Shown here in pieces: positions 58,801 through 64,000 of a stretch of 64,000 nucleotides of DNA. The translations under genes and the position numbers were made by a program. The notes under the pieces were generated by a model that did not search any database, was not told the DNA's origin, and saw only the letters and a list, made by a program, of their open reading frames with translations. Numbering within the stretch: position 1 is the stretch's first letter; the number at the start of each line of letters is the position of its first letter. Source of the stretch: Pipra filicauda (taxonomy: Eukaryota; Chordata; Aves; Passeriformes; Pipridae); NCBI RefSeq assembly GCF_003945595.2, contig NW_024104453.1, positions 310,001 to 374,000 on the forward strand, read 5' to 3'.

Positions 58801-61800
58801 AGCTTTTTATTTTTAACTATTACTGTGAAAAGCCTGGATCTTTGTTGCTGGGAGGGGAAACTAAGGCTGCTGCTGAGCCCTAGATGAGCTATGCAATCCT
58901 CTGGGAATGTATCAAGGAGACACTTCTGCTGGGAAGGAGGAGTTTGGGTGCACATCTGTTGTGGGAAGGGTTGGGTGCTGCTCCACAGAAGCCGCAGCCT
59001 GTGTTCCAGCCCATTTGCAGCAGTTGCTGCTGGTGAGGGGGTCTGGTTGGTTTAGGGAATGACGTGGTGGGATGGCAGAACACTTGAAGTGGGTCCTGAC
59101 AATTCAAGGGCGGTTTGGAGTCAGAAAAATGAGTTGTATTAAAACAAAGAGGGGTTTGGTGTTTGCTCTGGTGCAGCTGATAGTTCACAGCATCACAGGG
59201 GAGCTGCTCCCACTGCATCCCCACAGAACTGGGCAGCACTGGGTCTGTCCCTCTCCTGCTGCTGTGATTAAGCCTCTCACCCACTTCAGGCTGTCTCCTC
59301 CCCGCCCTGCCGCGCACACACCACAGGACAGAGCCCTCTGTAATTGCACACCCAGCAGGGGCTGCTGGACGTGCTCCTGCCACAGGCACGGGTGTGCACC
59401 GGCGCTCTGCTGAGAATTGTTTCCTGAGCACTTCTTAAAGAATTCAAAGGCTGCAGTTACTGGCTGTGTGATCTTGTGATGCAGCTTTGGAAGGTTTTAT
59501 TTGCATGCTCTGGTCACGGTTCCGTGCTCGGGGCTGGGTCAGGAGCACGGGGCTCTCCCCGCTGTGGGACCTCCCAGCTCCACTCGCCCAGGCCCCGGGT
59601 GCTGCTGCTCCCCTCTGTAGAGCAGGACTCGGGGTTATGCAGCACCCAGTCTTTACCCACATGCTGAGTCCTCTGGTGCTCTGAGACTCGCTCCCTTGGG
59701 AGTGTCAGTGTGTCAATGTGTTTATGTCAGCTGGAGGGTGAGAAACGCATAAGCTTACTTTTTGCCTTGCTCTGAGAGTGTTTTGAAGTGCCAGTTGGGT
59801 TTTGGAAATAGCTATGTGCTTGTAGAGGTTACCTCAAATATTCCATGAGGGAGTTGCTGTGGGCTGAGATGTGATGTGAGGAATATTAGGTGAGTCAGAG
59901 TCTCAGGTGAGGAGTGTCAGGTGGGTCGGATTGTGTTGAGGATGTTGGAACCAAGGCAGCTGCTGCCCACTGATGAGTGCAGTGTGTTAGCAGTCACAGT
60001 GTCCTGTGGTGGCAGGCGCAGAGCCCAGACACGGGGCTTCCCGCTGTTTTTCCAGTTGTCAGGTTACACACCTTCCCAGGAGCATTTGCAGGGCTCACTT
60101 AAAGTTTGTGCTCTGCCCCGCTGTGGGAGGAGCAGTGAAACACATCCATGACATGCATTTACTCGTGCTCAGGCCTGGCTCCAGTGCTGGCTGGAGGATC
60201 CTGAACAGTGCGAGGATTGAGCAGGTGGTTTGTGCTCAGGTGCTTGTGAGACTTGGGTGCACTGAGGGGATGTTGTGAGGTAATGCATTGTTCCAATGAG
60301 ACAGAAGGACAAACAAGCAGGATAGAACATAGACATACATGGAAGGTGTGACACAGAGTAGAGGGGATACAGAAGGGAGGAAATGCACCCCAGACCAGAG
60401 GGAAAGCCTCTTGCAGCTGCCCCTGGACAAGGGGAAGGCAGTTCCCGGAGGCTGAGTCCCTCCTGTGGCAGTGCTCAAGGGGCTGCCTGGGTGGCTGGAG
60501 ACAGAATGTGTGCCAACACCTCCACTCCATGTGAGCCCTCTGCCTTTCCCAGGCTGTGCCATCCACTCCTCGGATGCAGCTGTGGAGTGCTCTCGTGCTC
60601 CAGCTGTGGGAATCCTTTCAAGGTGAAGTGTCCTTGAGATGAGAAGGTGTCTCTGAACACGAGTGATGGCCATTTCCTCTTGGCACTGCAGCGCCAGCTC
60701 TGCCCGATGCTGAGCTGGCACTGCCACTATCCCAGAGCTGCTGCTCTGGAGTACAGCTTAGTCATGGAAATGAGATAAATCCTATTTCACAGAAACTGGT
60801 AAAAATAAAACTGTTGAGGATTGATTTGTTTCTATAGCAACCGACTGGAGAAGTGAGTGCAGCTGCTGTCTGCAGGAGGGAGGAAAACAGCGCTGGAGAT
60901 GTGGGTGCACCTGGGCCGGCTGTGGGCAACAGGAGAGCTTGGGGGGCTGGAGAGGGAGAGAGGCTCAGTTAGAGACAGGACAGCAAAGTGTGAGCTGCCT
61001 TTGGAACAACATTGGAGCTGGAGTGTGTGCATGTGCCCTCTTCTACACAAAACCTGAAGAGCCCGTGTGATGTCCTCAGAGCTCTGCATGTCCTGCTTCC
61101 CAAAGGACTGTGCTCCTGCACCCTCATGGGTGCTCAGGGTCAGCTAGAGCATTGATGCCATGTGGTGCCTGGGTGTCCATCGTGTCATGGGCACGTTTCT
61201 AAACCTAAATCTGAAATTACTTTGTCTTGTCGCCATGGCTTGGTGAGAAATGTTCAGATTTGAGAAGTTTGGATGAATAGTGGAGCTAAATTTTCTCGAT
61301 TACCCTTTAACTCAAACTGAACAGCTGGATGCTGCACAGCAGCCTGGGCCAGGGCAGGGGTTTCTTTTTGTATCCTGGAAGAAAATCCGGTTGGGCTTCC
61401 AGACTGCTGGATAAGGAGCTTGAGTTTGGAACCAGCTGTGGCACACACAGGGTAGTAAGGTGGCTATTTCCCCAGGGTTAGTGAGGGTGAGCTGCTTAAG
61501 TGCTGGGGAGGCTGCAGGATGCCAAGTGCTGGGACTGTGTGTTTAGGTAAGTGCTTAACCTGCTGACGTGTCCCATCTCTTGTGGCTGCTGAGAATTTTA
61601 GGTGACAATCAGTGTGAACACCCAACATAGCAGGGTGTTGAGGGAATTACAGGAGGAGGACTGTGTGCCTGGCTTTACCAGGTGCTCTGCAAGAGCCTGA
61701 GATATTCAGCTGAAGGGAAGTTGAGCTTGAGTTGGTGTTCAGGTTTGGTAAACCCAGGTACATTTGCACTCCTCCCTTGTTATTTAAACACGTGGTTTCT

Positions 61801-64000
61801 TTTAAAGGGAAATTAGATTTAAAAATTAACCTCAGGCTTTTTCCAGCTCAAAGGAAGTGTCTGTAGTGCCACGTACTGAGGACACAAGAACAAAACCCTG
61901 TCTGAGAGTGAGTGCCATAAATATTATGTAAATATATTATCTCATTAGATTTCTATCTAATGCCATTGGCTGCTGTTGTGCAGATCCTGGGGCGAGCAAG
62001 GCTGAAGATGTCATAGGTGGTCTTTCAAATGTAATATTGAGGTGGGTTGGAAATTAGGTGAAACAACTTTTGCCTCATCCTAATTAAGACGCTGTGAGAA
62101 ATGCTCTCAAGTTTGGCATTACAAAGTGCCTGGTTTGAGAACAGAATTAATTCCAGAGGCTGGGTGGCCACTGAGGTTTGAAGCAGGAATCCAGGGGTGC
62201 TCCCCAGGCCTGCCACTGAAAGCAGCTCCTGGCTGGGAGGGAGGAGGGCTCTCGGAGCAGGAGCAGGGCAGGACCGTCACGCTCCCTATGCTCTGTTTGG
62301 CTGCCTGCCTCATGATCTCAGCTCTGGCCTTATCTCTGTAGATAGTGCAGATGAGTAATGACAACTCTGGGAGCTAGCTCAGGATTTGGGAATAATTTCC
62401 TGCCTCGGCCATTCACTCTTGTTCCTGTTCTGTAAGGGACTGGATTTCACGGATGCTTCTGCAGTAAAAGGATGTCCTTTCTGATCTTCATCTTTCTTCT
62501 CCTGAGCTTTCTCAGGAACTGGTGTGTAAGTTGATGCTTTCCCTGCTTGCATGGCACATAGCAGGAAGGAGCAGGGGCTGATCACAGTGATCACAGAGCT
62601 CTTTGACTGCTCAGGTGTGTCTCCTGTGCTCCCATTGGAGCCACCGTGGCGGGTGTAAAACTTCTGGTTTACCTCCTTCCCTCGCTGTCTTTGCTCTCCT
62701 TTCCCTGTCACTTGCTCTTTGGGCACCCAATTAAAAAGCTCATCAAGAAGGAATGTCTCTGGAGTCGGTGGTATGTCTGTGCCTTGTTTGCGTCCCACAC
62801 TGTTGCCAGTTAATCTCTCCTTGCTGTGTCTTTCTTTAGCCCTCAGGGACTCCTGGTTAAGCTGGAGCTGGGATTTGATACAGGCTTAAATGGAGCCATG
62901 TGGGTGAGCTGCTGGGCTGCTGGTGTGGGCTGCGTTCAAGGGCAAAGTCTGCTCAAAACGCTTCAGTGGAAGCTTTGTTGTGGCTCTGAATTCTCCACTC
63001 CCGTGTCCCCTTCCTCGAGGGCCTCGTGTCCCATCCCATTGTTCTGGTGTTCAGTATCAGAGCAACTAATTTCCTTTTACTCCAACGCAGCAGTGTTTCA
63101 CAGCAGTGTTTCACAGCCTGTCGTGATGTGCGGGCCAGTGCCTGGGGGTCCCTCCTGAGATGTGGGAACGTCCCCATGTGCGTGGTCCCTCCGTGGGAAC
63201 AGTCGGGCACTGTGGTGCCAGCACCGATTCAGAGCCCTTGTGTCGCTGATCTGAGCAATGGCACAAGGGAAAGGGGATGTCGTGCGAGTCTCCATCTCAC
63301 TGGTTTCAGTCTCTCTAAGGCAAAAGTGCACTCTGGATGCAGTTGTTGTTACAAAATAATTGCATTTGCTTTTTAATTGCTGTAGGGAAGGGGTAATTCA
63401 GTCCCTGAATGTCTGTTTCTCTGGCTCTGCTTGACTTGGCCTATTTACCTGCTTCTCATCCACCCCAGGTCAGACACGCTGCAGTTCAGCATTCCAGGCA
63501 TCAGGGCTGGGCAGCAGCCAGGCTGAAGGGACGGGAGTGGGTTTGGGGTGACACAAAGGGAGCCACGGTGGCCCAGGGAGCAGCGGCACGTGGCCACCTC
63601 GAGCAGCCTGTTGGCACTGAGATGGAGAGAACATGGGCGTGGGTTTATTGTTTCTGTACAGAGCAGGTCTGAGCCTGCACCAGGGGGTGGGTAACTGTGT
63701 TTAAATAAAGTGTCCACCTTCCCTATGCCCTTCCAGGTGCAAGGTTCCTGCTAGAAATCCCAAATTTTGGATCAGATCTCTGTTCTGGGAAACAGAGCGC
63801 TGGAAACAAACAGTAACTTTGAGCTGTTCTGATCCCATTGGTGTTGTCTGACAGTGCCCACGTGGCCGCTGTGCAGAGCAGACAGTGAGCACACAGGCAC
63901 GTTTTCTGCCATCCCAAAACACATAAGTGGCACATCCATTCCTGTGCAGGGGCACTGACGGGTGGGGGAGGGAATGTGCTCTGCCATGATTTTTTTTCCT
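55808..64000 (+). other. ANKS1A intron 1, partial
   Basis: 8.2 kb. CpG-rich for the first 500 bases, then ordinary sequence. It holds a small direct duplication (cagcagtgtttca twice, 63089-63114) and an unexplained minus-strand open frame (62379-62887). No ankyrin exon, RNA gene or recognisable transposon was seen. Confidence 0.7.

Noticed and set aside
55808..64000. Second ANKS1A exon (ankyrin repeat) in the last 8 kb
   Set aside because: No frame encodes the conserved NCVDSTGYTPLHHAA-type sequence.
1..64000. tRNA, rRNA, CRISPR, snoRNA and viral elements
   Set aside because: No cloverleaf with A/B boxes, rRNA segment, spaced repeat array or retroviral coding was recognised. Intronic snoRNAs or microRNAs cannot be excluded by eye; a covariance-model scan would decide.

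Overview
The window is vertebrate nuclear DNA, most probably avian. Exons are short and separated by spliceable GT-AG introns, unmethylated-type CpG islands sit at gene starts, and two insertions match the bird/reptile LINE CR1 as I know its consensus. Five genes are recognisable from conserved protein sequence, in the order ILRUN(-), SNRPC(+), BLTP3A/UHRF1BP1(+), TAF11(-), ANKS1A(+). This is the order of human 6p21.31. The very short introns and high GC fit an avian microchromosome; chicken chromosome 26 would be my guess, from memory and untested.

Layout: 1-6510 is an ILRUN intron whose terminal exon lies left of the window. ILRUN coding exons 4 to 1 run from 6511 to 23691 on the minus strand. 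A CpG-island promoter (23692-24488) is shared head-to-head with SNRPC, whose six exons end at 28600. BLTP3A begins only 616 bp after the SNRPC stop and runs through 21 coding exons to 50810. Its 3' UTR ends about 200-250 bp from the 3' end of the convergent TAF11 gene (stop 53267, start 55013). A second head-to-head promoter (55014-55598) separates TAF11 from ANKS1A. Only the first coding exon of ANKS1A (55599-55807) lies in the window; the remaining 8 kb is its intron 1.

The products are functionally unrelated housekeeping-type proteins: an NBR1-like/UBA-like innate-immunity regulator, the U1 snRNP C protein, a bridge-like lipid transfer protein, a TFIID histone-fold subunit and an ankyrin/SAM/PTB adaptor. 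Two of the three gene starts or pairs share CpG-island promoters. The most unusual non-coding structures are in those promoters. A roughly 75-bp module is tandemly repeated four times between TAF11 and ANKS1A, each copy carrying an RFX X-box-like motif. A dense octamer/CRE/CArG cluster lies between ILRUN and SNRPC. No tRNA, rRNA, CRISPR array, complete transposon or viral gene was recognised. Most open reading frames in the introns look like chance; two are flagged for a second look.
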